DNA from: Flavobacteriales bacterium UBA6969
Lineage (GTDB): Bacteria > Bacteroidota > Bacteroidia > Flavobacteriales_D > Sanyastnellaceae
Assembly (NCBI GenBank): GCA_002448555.1
Contig: DJYV01000006.1
Coordinates: 1 to 16,530, forward strand
Direction: 5' to 3'
DNA: 16,530 nucleotides
A program made the translations under genes and the position numbers. This document shows positions 9,130 through 16,530 of the stretch, piece after piece. Each line of letters begins with the position of its first letter. Within the stretch, counting starts at the first letter, position 1. The notes beneath the pieces were generated by a model. The model worked only from the letters and a program-made list of their open reading frames with translations, was not told the origin of the DNA and searched no databases.

Positions 9130-9157
9130 AGCTCCGTGTTTTGAATGTTCAAATTCT

Positions 9158-9170
9158 CCCAAAAATTGGG
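9158..9170 (-). promoter_or_regulatory. Small hairpin in the rplM leader
   Basis: The leader between the candidate promoter and the GTG contains CCCAATTTTTGGG, a perfect five-pair stem with a three-base loop. It begins about 30 bases before the start codon. A short stem like this could be chance. It is listed because L13 represses its own message in other bacteria and a leader structure would be the expected site. Confidence 0.25.
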
Positions 9171-9174
9171 GGTG

Positions 9175-9205
9175 CGAAGATAGCAAACGGATGTTTACAA
9201 CCCAA
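9175..9205 (-). promoter_or_regulatory. Candidate promoter for rplM-rpsI-rpsB-tsf
   Basis: On the minus strand a TTG (9205-9203) is followed after 20 bases by TATCTTCG (9182-9175), one mismatch from TAnnTTTG. The 20-base spacing fits Bacteroidota promoters. Transcription would start near 9168, leaving a leader of about 40 bases before the rplM GTG. It lies in the 107-base gap after the DUF2490-LTD gene, and no terminator for that gene is seen in the gap. Confidence 0.45.
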
Positions 9206-9236
9206 GCCATCTTGTGGACAAAAATTCGGGAATCGG

Positions 9237-10382
9237 TTAATTGTCCGATTTCACCTTTCCTGGCGAGGGCTCCACAAACGACCAATTGCCCGAATTTCCC
9301 GGGCCCTGGGCTCGATTCTCCACGGTCCGCAACACCTGAATTTGCCGCTTCACATCGCCCGCTGAATCTAGGAGAAACAGCACTTCACCCGAAGCGGATA
9401 GGCCAAACGGAAATCCGCCTCTGCCTTTTTCGTACCCCAAGACCACCGCGCCCGGCTCCAAACACCCCACTGGCAGCTCCCAACCCACTTCGGTCAAATC
9501 ATCCGTGATGCGCCATCCCTCCAGCGAACATACCGCGTCGGAGGCGTTCTGCACCTCAATGTAATCCGCCGGGTCGCCCTTGGCATGGACTTCGGTAATG
9601 CGAATCTGCTCCGCCGTGCACACCGCACACGTTCCGCTGAGTTTGGTGCGTTGGCCCGATGCGTAGGCCCGGGTCGGCGGGAGGCGCTTGAACGGCTGGT
9701 CCGGCTTGCGCAGGGTGTAGGACGTCTGGATACGCAGTACGTGGGATCGCCACGGGTCCGGATCCATCCATTCGTTGCCCCACAAGTAGGCCAATTCCAC
9801 GTCCCATCGTTTCGACAGCTCGGCGCCCAAACTCGCTTGCCAACGCTCACTCCACTTGCCGTCCTGCCGATAAAATACCTCCCAGCTCAGTTCCGCGTCG
9901 AGCCGTTTCGTGATTCGGCGGCCGTATGCCGCGCGCGAACGAACCGTCGGCGTCAACGGGTCAGCCTGCCCTTCTGGACGCGGGCCGCTGAACCACGGGC
10001 GCGCCGCCCAGTTCTCGGTGGTCATGATGCGTACCTTCCACTTGCCTTGCTCTGTTTTCCAACGACCTATGGCGCGCAGCGCAACCCGGCGGCGAGCGGT
10101 GTAACCTCCGTCCAGCTGCTGGCGCTCGGAAAATCGCCACTGCACATTGAGGTCCCAATGCTTGTTGAGCCGGTATTCCAATGCCGCGTCCACCAACCCC
10201 TGATCATGCCATGAAGCTCCCTGCGTCCAGCGATTTTCCCACTGCAACGACCACGACCAGGTTTTGTTGAGGGATTGGCCCACACCGGTTCCCACCCAGC
10301 ACTCCGTGTCAGTGTATTGGCCGCTTGCCGAAAGGGCAAATACGGCGCACGCAAGAAGTACGATGCCGCGCACAGTGCTCAA
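9237..10382 (-). CDS. Exported DUF2490-like protein with C-terminal lamin-tail domain
   Basis: Envelope protein of unknown function, 381 residues. Residues 1-22 look like a signal peptide (VRGIVLLACAVFALSASGQ). Residues 25-225 have the alternating aromatic and charged pattern of DUF2490-type outer-membrane barrels, with WSLQWENRW, WDLNVQWRFSERQQLDGGY and WDVELAYLWGNEW. After a linker with CAVC (252-255), residues 258-350 resemble a lamin-tail domain: IRITEVHAKGDPADYIEVQN, SLEGWRITDD and FPFGLSASGEVLFLLDS. Four cysteines (252, 255, 285, 307) are all in or beside this domain and could form disulfides. The TTG at 10382 overlaps the lipoprotein stop as TTGA; a GTG at 10373 is an alternative start. 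Domain calls are from pattern recognition; I infer a surface-displayed domain on a barrel or beta-rich base. Confidence 0.75.
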   Translation of the reverse strand: MSTVRGIVLLACAVFALSASGQYTDTECWVGTGVGQSLNKTWSWSLQWENRWTQGASWHDQGLVDAALEYRLNKHWDLNVQWRFSERQQLDGGYTARRRVALRAIGRWKTEQGKWKVRIMTTENWAARPWFSGPRPEGQADPLTPTVRSRAAYGRRITKRLDAELSWEVFYRQDGKWSERWQASLGAELSKRWDVELAYLWGNEWMDPDPWRSHVLRIQTSYTLRKPDQPFKRLPPTRAYASGQRTKLSGTCAVCTAEQIRITEVHAKGDPADYIEVQNASDAVCSLEGWRITDDLTEVGWELPVGCLEPGAVVLGYEKGRGGFPFGLSASGEVLFLLDSAGDVKRQIQVLRTVENRAQGPGNSGNWSFVEPSPGKVKSDN

Positions 10383-10783
10383 ATGTCCTTGTAAATGCGC
10401 AAGGCCCCTATGTCCACAGCTTCTTCACCCGCCTCAATTTCAAACTCCCGAACGATGGCGATGTCCGGAGCGTTGTTGAACGGCGGCAAGGTGTCCTCGC
10501 TGAACACATACACGGTGTACGCGCCGGGCCGCAAACCGTAAAACGCAAATTCCCCGTCGAAGTTGGTTTGCACCCGGTCGTCCGGCCCCACCCGATCGCC
10601 GTACGTGATGAATACGTCCTCATCTGCGGCCGGCACGACCACGGCGTTGGCTGGATTCGTAATGACAATGCGTTGCTCGAGTTCCACGTTACCCGTTACG
10701 GTAGCGATGCCGCCCTCGCCGGGAGTGCGCGTGCATCCAACCAAGGCGATGGTCACAGCAAGGGACAAAAGGAATATTCGCAT
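10379..10783 (-). CDS. Small lipoprotein with transthyretin-like / carboxypeptidase-regulatory fold
   Basis: Function unknown. The protein has 134 residues from the ATG at 10783. A longer frame to 10960 would run through the promoter and into tdk. The start MRIFLLSLAVTIALVGC is a lipoprotein signal with lipobox LVGC, so Cys17 is probably lipidated. Residues about 25-130 read as one beta-sandwich: ATVTGNVELE, then VQTNFDGEFAFYGLRPGAYTVYVF, then EFEIEAGEEAVDIGALRIYK. The DGEFAFYGLRPGAYTVYVF pattern is the hallmark of the carboxypeptidase-regulatory or prealbumin-like fold, common in Bacteroidota surface proteins. It overlaps the next gene by four bases, so the two products are probably made together and may act together at the outer membrane. 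Confidence 0.8.
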   Translation of the reverse strand: MRIFLLSLAVTIALVGCTRTPGEGGIATVTGNVELEQRIVITNPANAVVVPAADEDVFITYGDRVGPDDRVQTNFDGEFAFYGLRPGAYTVYVFSEDTLPPFNNAPDIAIVREFEIEAGEEAVDIGALRIYKDI

Positions 10784-10824
10784 GCTCTGTGGTTTTTCAA
10801 AAATGAATCCAATTCTTACGTCTG

Positions 10825-10855
10825 CAAAGTAGGGACTGCCTAATTTCGAACACAA
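10825..10855 (-). promoter_or_regulatory. Candidate promoter for the lipoprotein/DUF2490-LTD pair
   Basis: On the minus strand TTG (10855-10853) is followed after 21 bases by TACTTTG (10831-10825), one base shorter than TAnnTTTG but close to the Flavobacterium-type element. The ATG at 10783 lies about 35-40 bases past the likely start of transcription. The element sits in the 85-base divergent gap before tdk. The tdk side has only a weak TAATTTCG (10841-10848) without a -33 partner. Confidence 0.45.
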
Positions 10856-10868
10856 TATTAATCGCCGC

Positions 10869-11498
10869 ATGGTTCCCCACGAAGAACATTCTCCCCTGCA
10901 ACACACCGGACTCGGCGAAGGCCGCATTGAGGTCGTGTGCGGGCCGATGTTCTCGGGCAAAACCGAAGAGCTGCTCCGCCGGGTACGCCGCGCTCAAATT
11001 GCCACCCAGCCCACGGTGATTTTCAAGCCGACGACCGACACGCGTTACCAGAAAAGCCACGTGACCTCCCACGATTCAAATGCCTTGCCGTCGGTCACCG
11101 TCAGTTCAAGCCAAGGCATCCTCGATTATTTGCGTGCTCAGCCGCGCCCGGTAACCGTGGTTGCCATTGACGAGGCGCAATTCTTTGATGCCGAACTGCC
11201 CGCCACGTGCGTCACCCTCGCCAACAACGGCATCCGGGTCATCGCTGCCGGACTGGACTTGGATTTCAAAGGCATTCCGTTTGGTGTCATGCCCGAGCTG
11301 CTGGCCTTGGCGGAAGAAGTGACCAAACTCCACGCCGTTTGCATGGAAACTGGGCGACCGGCGCATTTTTCGCACCGCGTCGCGGGCGGCGAAAGCACCG
11401 TGGAAATCGGTGAGAAAGACCGCTACATCCCGCTGACCCGTCAGGCTTTCGTCGAAGCGCGGAAGCAAGCAGATCGCAGCGAACCCTCGGCCGAATGA
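10869..11498 (+). CDS. tdk: Thymidine kinase, type II
   Basis: Salvages thymidine by phosphorylation to dTMP. The protein has 209 residues from the ATG at 10869. Visible parts are the P-loop GPMFSGKT (25-32), the DEAQFF motif with catalytic base Glu102 (101-106), and the flexible substrate loop GLDLDFKGIPFG (129-140). The structural zinc site usual in this family (two cysteine pairs) is degraded: VCMETGRPAHFSHR keeps only Cys158, and the C-terminal RYIPLTRQAF segment has no cysteine. Similar loss occurs, as far as I recall, in other Bacteroidota Tdk. About 12 extra residues precede the core. The stop overlaps the murF-alr ATG (ATGA), which suggests translational coupling. Confidence 0.95.
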   Translation: MVPHEEHSPLQHTGLGEGRIEVVCGPMFSGKTEELLRRVRRAQIATQPTVIFKPTTDTRYQKSHVTSHDSNALPSVTVSSSQGILDYLRAQPRPVTVVAIDEAQFFDAELPATCVTLANNGIRVIAAGLDLDFKGIPFGVMPELLALAEEVTKLHAVCMETGRPAHFSHRVAGGESTVEIGEKDRYIPLTRQAFVEARKQADRSEPSAE

Positions 11499-13957
11499 CC
11501 GTTGGAGCATGGAAGGCGTGGCTCGAGCACGCCTCAACTGTACACGCCATGACCACGGCCAGCGGGCCCATTCCAGCGGGCACCCCCTTATTCATCACCC
11601 AAGATTCCCGGGCGCTTGAAACTGCCAAGCCTGGAGCCCGAGCATTTGTGGCGCTCCCAGGTAATTGGCACGACGGCCACGCATTCCTCGAAGAAGCCCA
11701 CGCCAATGGCGCACGTTACTTCCTGGTCAGCGACTCCGCGCAACTACCCGACCTGCCGGAATCCGATGTCGTAAGGTGCGCCGATCCCATCGCCGCTTGG
11801 CAATCGCTCTCCCGGCAATGGCGCGACGCATGCGGAACGTCCATCATCGCCATCACGGGGAGCAACGGCAAAACCACCGTCAAGGAATGGCTGCTGCAAC
11901 TGATCGCTCCGCGCACCGTCGCTTTTGGCAGTCCGCGCAGCTACAACAGCCAAGTCGGCGTTCCCCTGGCCCTGGCAGAATTGACGCCTTATCATGAGTG
12001 GGGCGTCGTCGAAGCCGGCGTCAGCCACCCCGGTGAAATGCCACGACTCGCCAACTGCATCGGCCCAAACGTAGGTGTCCTCACCCACCTCGGCGAAGCC
12101 CACCTCGAAAACTTCGCCAGCTCCGATGCCCTGCGCGACGAAAAACTCGCGCTGTTCAATGGCTGCGACTGGGTCGCCATGCCGGGCTACCTCGATGCCG
12201 CCGCGCAACAACTCCGCTCACAAGGCATCACCGTCCACACATGGGGGGAATCCCAACACGATGCCCTTCACGTATCCAGCACACTGCAAGGTGACGGAAG
12301 GGTCGTAGCGGCAGAATACGGAGGCCAACGGTTGAGCTGGTCCTTGCCTTTTTCAGATGAAATGGGCTACCGCAATGCCATGACCGCTGCGCTGGTGGGA
12401 TTGGTGTGGGGCGTTCCTGTCGAAGAAGTCAGTGGCGCGCTCGACCGGTTCAGGGACCTGGAACACCGCATGCAGCGCATTCGAAAAGGCGACGGTATGT
12501 GGGTGCTCTCCGATGCCTACACCAACGATTGGGATGCCTTGGGGCTCGCGTTGAACGATCTGAAACGCATCCCTGGTAACGCCAAAAAAGGCGCGATCAT
12601 AGGTCCGGTGCCCGGCATGAATGCCGACGGCATCGCTCGGCTGAATGCTTTGATTGCCGGCAGCGGCATCGACACCGTGTGGGCCATTGGTCCTGCATGG
12701 GGAGCTGAGGGAGCACAGCCCTGGCGGCAATTGGCTTCAGCTGAAGAGGCGTTGAACGCGTTGCAGGGAGAAGACGACCCCTTTCATGGACACCACGTGC
12801 TGGTGAAGGGTCCGCGCGCCGAGCGATTCGAACGGCTCACGGATGCCTTGGTGCAACGCGGGCACACCACGCGGTTGGTGCTCGATTTGGAAGCCTTGAC
12901 CCACAACCTGCAACAGCTTCGCCGGTACATCCGCAGCCAATGCCCGAGCGGTACGGACCTCATCGGCGTCATCAAGGCGAGCGGGTACGGAACACACGCA
13001 GCAGCGATCGCGCGGGTGCTCGAGTTTCACCGCGTGCCCTTGGTCGCTGTCGCCTGTACAGAAGAAGGGGTGGAATTGCGTGCGCACGGCATCACCAGCC
13101 GCATCCTTGTTTTGAACCCCACACCCGACACCTTTGCGGCCTTGCTTCAGCACCGATTGGAGCCCACTGTTCACTCCGAAGAACAGTTCGAAGCGTTGGT
13201 CCGTGAACTCGGGCAACCCGAAGCCCCTTGGCCCATCCACCTCAAAGTCGATACGGGCATGCACCGGTTGGGGTTTGCCCCCGATGACCCGGCGTTGCTC
13301 CGCGTCGCAGGGCATGCGCAAGTCGATGTGAAAAGCGTGTTCAGCCACCTGGCGTGCGCGGACCGACCCGACCAAGACGACGCCACACGCCGCCAAGTCA
13401 ACGCGTTCGACCAAGCGGCGGCGGCCCTTCGAACGGTGCGCCCTCGCATCAAAACCCACCTGCTCAACTCGTCTGGATTGATGCGCTTTCCCGATGCGGC
13501 TGGGGATTATGTGCGGGTCGGAATTGCTTTGCTCGGCGTGGTGCCGGCCAGCGACATGGACCTCAAGCCCGTTGTGCATTTCGAAACCGCGATTGCATCC
13601 CTGCACCGCATCCCGCCCAACGAAGGGGTCGGCTACGGGCTGGAGGATGCCGCCAACCATGAACGCATCCTCGCCACCCTGCCCGTTGGCTATGCGGACG
13701 GATACCCGCGAAGCCTCTCCAATGGACGCGGGCACGTGGTGGTTCGAGGCGAACGTGTGCCCGTTGTCGGCAAGGTGTGCATGGACATGACCATGGTTGA
13801 TGTCACGTCCGTTCCCGGCGCCCGGGTCGGAGACAGCGTGGAACTGTTCGGCCGCCAACTGCCCATCGAGGATGTCGCAGCGGCGGCCGGAACGATTGCC
13901 TATGAAATTCTGTCGCGCATCCCTACGCGGGTGCTTCGGGAACAGCGTGGCGGCTGA
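11495..13957 (+). CDS. Fused MurF (UDP-MurNAc-tripeptide:D-Ala-D-Ala ligase) and alanine racemase
   Basis: One 820-residue protein joins two peptidoglycan precursor steps: racemisation of L-Ala to D-Ala, and addition of D-Ala-D-Ala to UDP-MurNAc-tripeptide. The ATG overlaps the tdk stop. The MurF half (about 1-455) has the ATP loop GSNGKTT (122-128), EAGVSHPGEM, LTHLGEAHLENF, the uridine-ligase EHRMQRI region (323-329), and DAYTNDWDALGLAL from 340. The Alr half starts near 460 (RLVLDLEALTHNL), with PLP lysine Lys494 in VIKASGYGTHA, KVDTGMHRLGF, HLLNSSG, catalytic Tyr714 in GVGYG, GYADGYPRSL and GKVCMDMTMVD. This fusion is known in Bacteroidota. The PLP loop departs from the usual VKANAYGHG, but the lysine and tyrosine remain. 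It ends two bases from the convergent RND gene. Confidence 0.95.
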   Translation: MTVGAWKAWLEHASTVHAMTTASGPIPAGTPLFITQDSRALETAKPGARAFVALPGNWHDGHAFLEEAHANGARYFLVSDSAQLPDLPESDVVRCADPIAAWQSLSRQWRDACGTSIIAITGSNGKTTVKEWLLQLIAPRTVAFGSPRSYNSQVGVPLALAELTPYHEWGVVEAGVSHPGEMPRLANCIGPNVGVLTHLGEAHLENFASSDALRDEKLALFNGCDWVAMPGYLDAAAQQLRSQGITVHTWGESQHDALHVSSTLQGDGRVVAAEYGGQRLSWSLPFSDEMGYRNAMTAALVGLVWGVPVEEVSGALDRFRDLEHRMQRIRKGDGMWVLSDAYTNDWDALGLALNDLKRIPGNAKKGAIIGPVPGMNADGIARLNALIAGSGIDTVWAIGPAWGAEGAQPWRQLASAEEALNALQGEDDPFHGHHVLVKGPRAERFERLTDALVQRGHTTRLVLDLEALTHNLQQLRRYIRSQCPSGTDLIGVIKASGYGTHAAAIARVLEFHRVPLVAVACTEEGVELRAHGITSRILVLNPTPDTFAALLQHRLEPTVHSEEQFEALVRELGQPEAPWPIHLKVDTGMHRLGFAPDDPALLRVAGHAQVDVKSVFSHLACADRPDQDDATRRQVNAFDQAAAALRTVRPRIKTHLLNSSGLMRFPDAAGDYVRVGIALLGVVPASDMDLKPVVHFETAIASLHRIPPNEGVGYGLEDAANHERILATLPVGYADGYPRSLSNGRGHVVVRGERVPVVGKVCMDMTMVDVTSVPGARVGDSVELFGRQLPIEDVAAAAGTIAYEILSRIPTRVLREQRGG

Positions 13958-13959
13958 CT

Positions 13960-16530
13960 TCAGACCGCCTCCTTCAGGAAGTACTTGTACTGCATCCGCG
14001 TGATCCACCAGTACATGACGGGCACAATGATCAGCGTCAAGAAGGTGGCAAACGTCAAGCCGTAGATGATGGCCCAGCTCATCGGTTTCCAGAACACGTT
14101 GTTGTCCCCACCGATGTAAATCCGCGGGTCGTACTCCGTGACCAAGGTGACGAAATCAATGTTCAAGCCGATCGCCAACGGCAACAAGCCGAGGACGGTC
14201 GTAATGGCGGTGAGCAATACAGGCCGCAAACGGGTGCGCCCCCCCGAGACAATGGATTCCACCACTTCACTGAAGGGCAAGTGGCTGTCCACGTTCTGTT
14301 CCCGCCGTTTGCGTTCGCGTATCAAGTCCGTGTAATCGATCAGAACGATGGCATTGTTCACCACGACACCGGCCAGCGAGATGATGCCAATCATGGTCAT
14401 GATGATGACAAAATCCATCTGGAAAATGACCAACCCGAGGAGCACCCCAATCAAGCTGAAGAACACGCTGAACCCGATGATGAACGGGGTGGTGATGGAG
14501 TTGAACTGGGCCACAATGATCAAAACAATCAAAAACAGCGCAAGCAGCAGAGCGCGCGACAAAAACGCCAACTCCTTGGCCTGCTCTTCCTGCTGACCGG
14601 TAAACGCAAACCGCACGCCGTTGGGGACCTCAAATCCGTCCAAGGCCGATTCCATTTGCGCAACAATCTCATTGGCGTTGGCACCTTCGAGCACGTTCGA
14701 GCTGAGGGTGATGATGCGATCAAGGTCTTTCCGCTTCACGCTGCTGAACGTTGTGCTGCGCACGGCTGTTGCCACAGCGCTGATCGGCACTTCTTTGATC
14801 TGGCCATCGGACGCACTGCGGAAAATGACCTTCTGGTTCATCAAGGCGTCGACGTTGTTGCGGGCCGACTCTTCGAAGCGAACGTTGATCGGGTAGTCGT
14901 CCTCGCCGTCCTTGTAGGAGCTGACCTCGCGCCCGAAGAGGGCCGTTCGAATGGTGTATCCGATGTTCTGGGTGGACAGTCCGTAGCGCCGGGCCTTCTC
15001 TCGGTCGATGGTGATCGGGAGTTCGGGCTTGCGCTTATCAACGTCAATTTTCAATTCTTCGACTCCAGCTACGTCCAAGCTACGGAGGTATTGACGCATG
15101 GAAGTGGCTGCGGCCAACACATCGTCGTAGTCTTCACCGCGGATTTCGATGTTGATCGGCGGACCTTGGGGCGGTCCGTCGGAGTTTTTGGTCACCACGA
15201 TTTCCGCTTCTGGGTAGCCGCTCAACCGCTCGCGCACGGCGCGCAGCATGTCGCGGGTCGATTGCCCTTGGCGCTCTTGGAACTTCACGAAGTTCACCAC
15301 GATGCGGGCCTTGTGCGGGGTGTTCCCCAACGACGGGCCCTCTTGCGGATCACTCGTACCGTTGCCTACCTGACCGATGACCGAGTTGGCCATGTAAGAC
15401 TCGAGCTCACCCGTCTCCGGGTTGAGGCGCTTGAAGCGGTCCTCGTCGAGCACTTCGAGCACCATGTCTTCAATCTCGCGCGTGACGCGGTTGGTCTCCT
15501 CGATGTCCGTGCCAATCGGCTTGGTGATGAAAATGTTCAGGTACTGCGGCTCGTTGCTGGGGAAGAACTCAACCTTGGGCGGGAATGCGCCGAGAAGCGC
15601 AAACGCCACCACCATCAAGCCGGCCGTTCCGAAGAAGAAAAACCAGGGTCGGCGTTTGGCCAAAGCAAACCGCAAGAACCGCTCGTAGCCTCGTTCCAGG
15701 CGCGGCAAGAACCGGTTCTGGAAGACCCGGGTAGCCGGGCTCAATACGTGCGCATTCAACGCCGTCATCAAACCCGCGATGATGAGCACATTGCCAAAGG
15801 CTGTCGCGCCCAGTACCAAGAACACCACACCAAAACCGGCCAGCGACAGGCTCACCCGGTTGGAACGGCGCTTGTTTACGGCTTCCTCGCCCACACGCAT
15901 GAACACCGAAGTCAAAACTGGGTTGATGACCAGCGCCACAAACAACGACGAGCTCAAAACGACAATGAGCGTGATGGGCAAATACTTCATGAACTCCCCG
16001 ATCAAACCCGGCCAAATGGCAAGCGGCATAAACGCAGCCAGCGTGGTTGCCGTAGAGGCGATGATGGGCCAAGCCACCTCACCCACACCGAGTTTCGCGG
16101 CGGCGATGGCGGATTTGCCTTCATCCATCAAACGATAGACATTCTCCACGACCACAATGCCATTGTCCACCAACATGCCGAGCGCCAGTACCAGCGAGAA
16201 CAGAACCATCACATTGAAGGTGATGCCCAGTGCGCTGAGGATCATGAACGACATGAACATTGACAGCGGAATGGCGACCCCGACGAAGAGGGCGTTGCGC
16301 AGCCCGAGGAAGAACAACAAGACGCCAACCACGAGCAAGACCCCGAAGATGATCGAGTTCTGCAGCTCCTCTACCTGCGTCCGGGTTTGGTCGGATTGGT
16401 CGTTGGTGATGCTGACGTTGAGGTTGGAAGGGAGGTAGGACGCCTCGGCATCGGCTATGATGCGGTTGATGCCATCGGAAGCCGCGATGAGGTTTTCACC
16501 GGCGCGTTTGATGATGTCGAGCGACACCAC
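13960..16530 (-). CDS. RND efflux transporter, AcrB/HAE-like (N-terminus beyond right edge)
   Basis: Inner-membrane proton-driven efflux pump subunit. The visible 856 residues lack roughly the first 280, covering TM1 and the first porter domain. Near residue 60 a helix run begins (TM2-TM4), with LALGMLVDNGIVVVENVYRLM at TM4 (about 115-135). More helices follow to about 320. A large periplasmic porter region spans about 320-650 (KVEFFPSNEPQYLNIFITKP, SDGPPQGPPINIEIRGEDYD). The last helices include GVVVNNAIVLIDYTDL from 721 and end in IIVPVMYWWITRMQYKYF. Against AcrB, Asp408 aligns to Asn123 and Lys940 to Asn725, while the first Asp (122) is kept. A long loop before the last helix (TEYDPRIYIGGDNN) is typical of Bacteroidota versions. 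The substrate is unknown; a membrane-fusion partner is expected upstream, beyond the edge. Confidence 0.93.
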   Translation of the reverse strand: MVSLDIIKRAGENLIAASDGINRIIADAEASYLPSNLNVSITNDQSDQTRTQVEELQNSIIFGVLLVVGVLLFFLGLRNALFVGVAIPLSMFMSFMILSALGITFNVMVLFSLVLALGMLVDNGIVVVENVYRLMDEGKSAIAAAKLGVGEVAWPIIASTATTLAAFMPLAIWPGLIGEFMKYLPITLIVVLSSSLFVALVINPVLTSVFMRVGEEAVNKRRSNRVSLSLAGFGVVFLVLGATAFGNVLIIAGLMTALNAHVLSPATRVFQNRFLPRLERGYERFLRFALAKRRPWFFFFGTAGLMVVAFALLGAFPPKVEFFPSNEPQYLNIFITKPIGTDIEETNRVTREIEDMVLEVLDEDRFKRLNPETGELESYMANSVIGQVGNGTSDPQEGPSLGNTPHKARIVVNFVKFQERQGQSTRDMLRAVRERLSGYPEAEIVVTKNSDGPPQGPPINIEIRGEDYDDVLAAATSMRQYLRSLDVAGVEELKIDVDKRKPELPITIDREKARRYGLSTQNIGYTIRTALFGREVSSYKDGEDDYPINVRFEESARNNVDALMNQKVIFRSASDGQIKEVPISAVATAVRSTTFSSVKRKDLDRIITLSSNVLEGANANEIVAQMESALDGFEVPNGVRFAFTGQQEEQAKELAFLSRALLLALFLIVLIIVAQFNSITTPFIIGFSVFFSLIGVLLGLVIFQMDFVIIMTMIGIISLAGVVVNNAIVLIDYTDLIRERKRREQNVDSHLPFSEVVESIVSGGRTRLRPVLLTAITTVLGLLPLAIGLNIDFVTLVTEYDPRIYIGGDNNVFWKPMSWAIIYGLTFATFLTLIIVPVMYWWITRMQYKYFLKEAV

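Noticed and set aside
9550..9640. Haem c attachment from the CAVC in the LTD protein
   Set aside because: The motif needs CxxCH; the residue after the second cysteine is Thr. Disulfide formation is more likely.
10784..10960. Longer N-terminus for the small lipoprotein
   Set aside because: The extension would run through the candidate promoter and the tdk start and would bury the lipoprotein signal; the ATG at 10783 gives a perfect signal and lipobox.
12737..14008. A 423-codon minus-strand frame opposite murF-alr (and a 337-codon one at 2316-3329 opposite lysS)
   Set aside because: Both are in register with strongly conserved genes on the other strand and have no family resemblance. They follow from codon bias.
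14281..16263. A 660-codon open frame on the plus strand opposite the RND gene
   Set aside because: Its triplets are in register with the RND codons. In a GC-rich genome the sense codons TTA, CTA and TCA are rare, so the in-register antisense frame stays open. The protein is rich in His, Asp and Arg and has no recognisable fold.

Overview
The window looks like chromosomal DNA from a GC-rich member of the Bacteroidota, probably Flavobacteriia-like. The signs are a lysyl-tRNA synthetase with the long C-terminal extension usual in that phylum, a fused MurF-Alr protein, the block rplM-rpsI-rpsB-tsf-pyrH-frr, -7 promoter elements of the TAnnTTTG type, and few recognisable Shine-Dalgarno sites. Nearly all of it is ordinary housekeeping content. 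I see no defence system, phage, insertion sequence, CRISPR array or tRNA, and no stretch over 300 bases lacks a gene.

Layout: (1) 1-1704, minus strand, a TonB-dependent outer-membrane receptor running off the left edge. (2) A 68-base divergent promoter region. (3) 1773-4968, plus strand, lysS, a MIP18/DUF59 (SufT-like) gene and dxr, packed as one operon. (4) 4965-9129, minus strand, the ribosomal and translation block, read rplM, rpsI, rpsB, tsf, then an intrinsic terminator, then pyrH and frr. (5) 9237-10783, minus strand, a two-gene unit: a small lipoprotein with a transthyretin-like fold and a DUF2490-like protein fused to a lamin-tail domain. (6) 10869-13957, plus strand, tdk overlapping a fused murF-alr. 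(7) 13960-16530, minus strand, the C-terminal three quarters of an RND efflux transporter running off the right edge.

The genes serve translation (lysS, rplM, rpsI, rpsB, tsf, frr), nucleotide supply (pyrH, tdk), isoprenoid synthesis (dxr), Fe-S assembly (SufT-like), peptidoglycan precursors (murF-alr) and the cell envelope (receptor, lipoprotein, DUF2490-LTD protein, RND pump). The parts most worth a second look are the four-copy 16-residue Ala/Glu/Pro repeat at the end of ribosomal protein S2, the lipoprotein/DUF2490-LTD pair, the changed charged residues in the RND transmembrane relay, the loss of zinc-site cysteines in thymidine kinase, and the tight tail-to-tail gene junctions. None of these amounts to a clearly new system.
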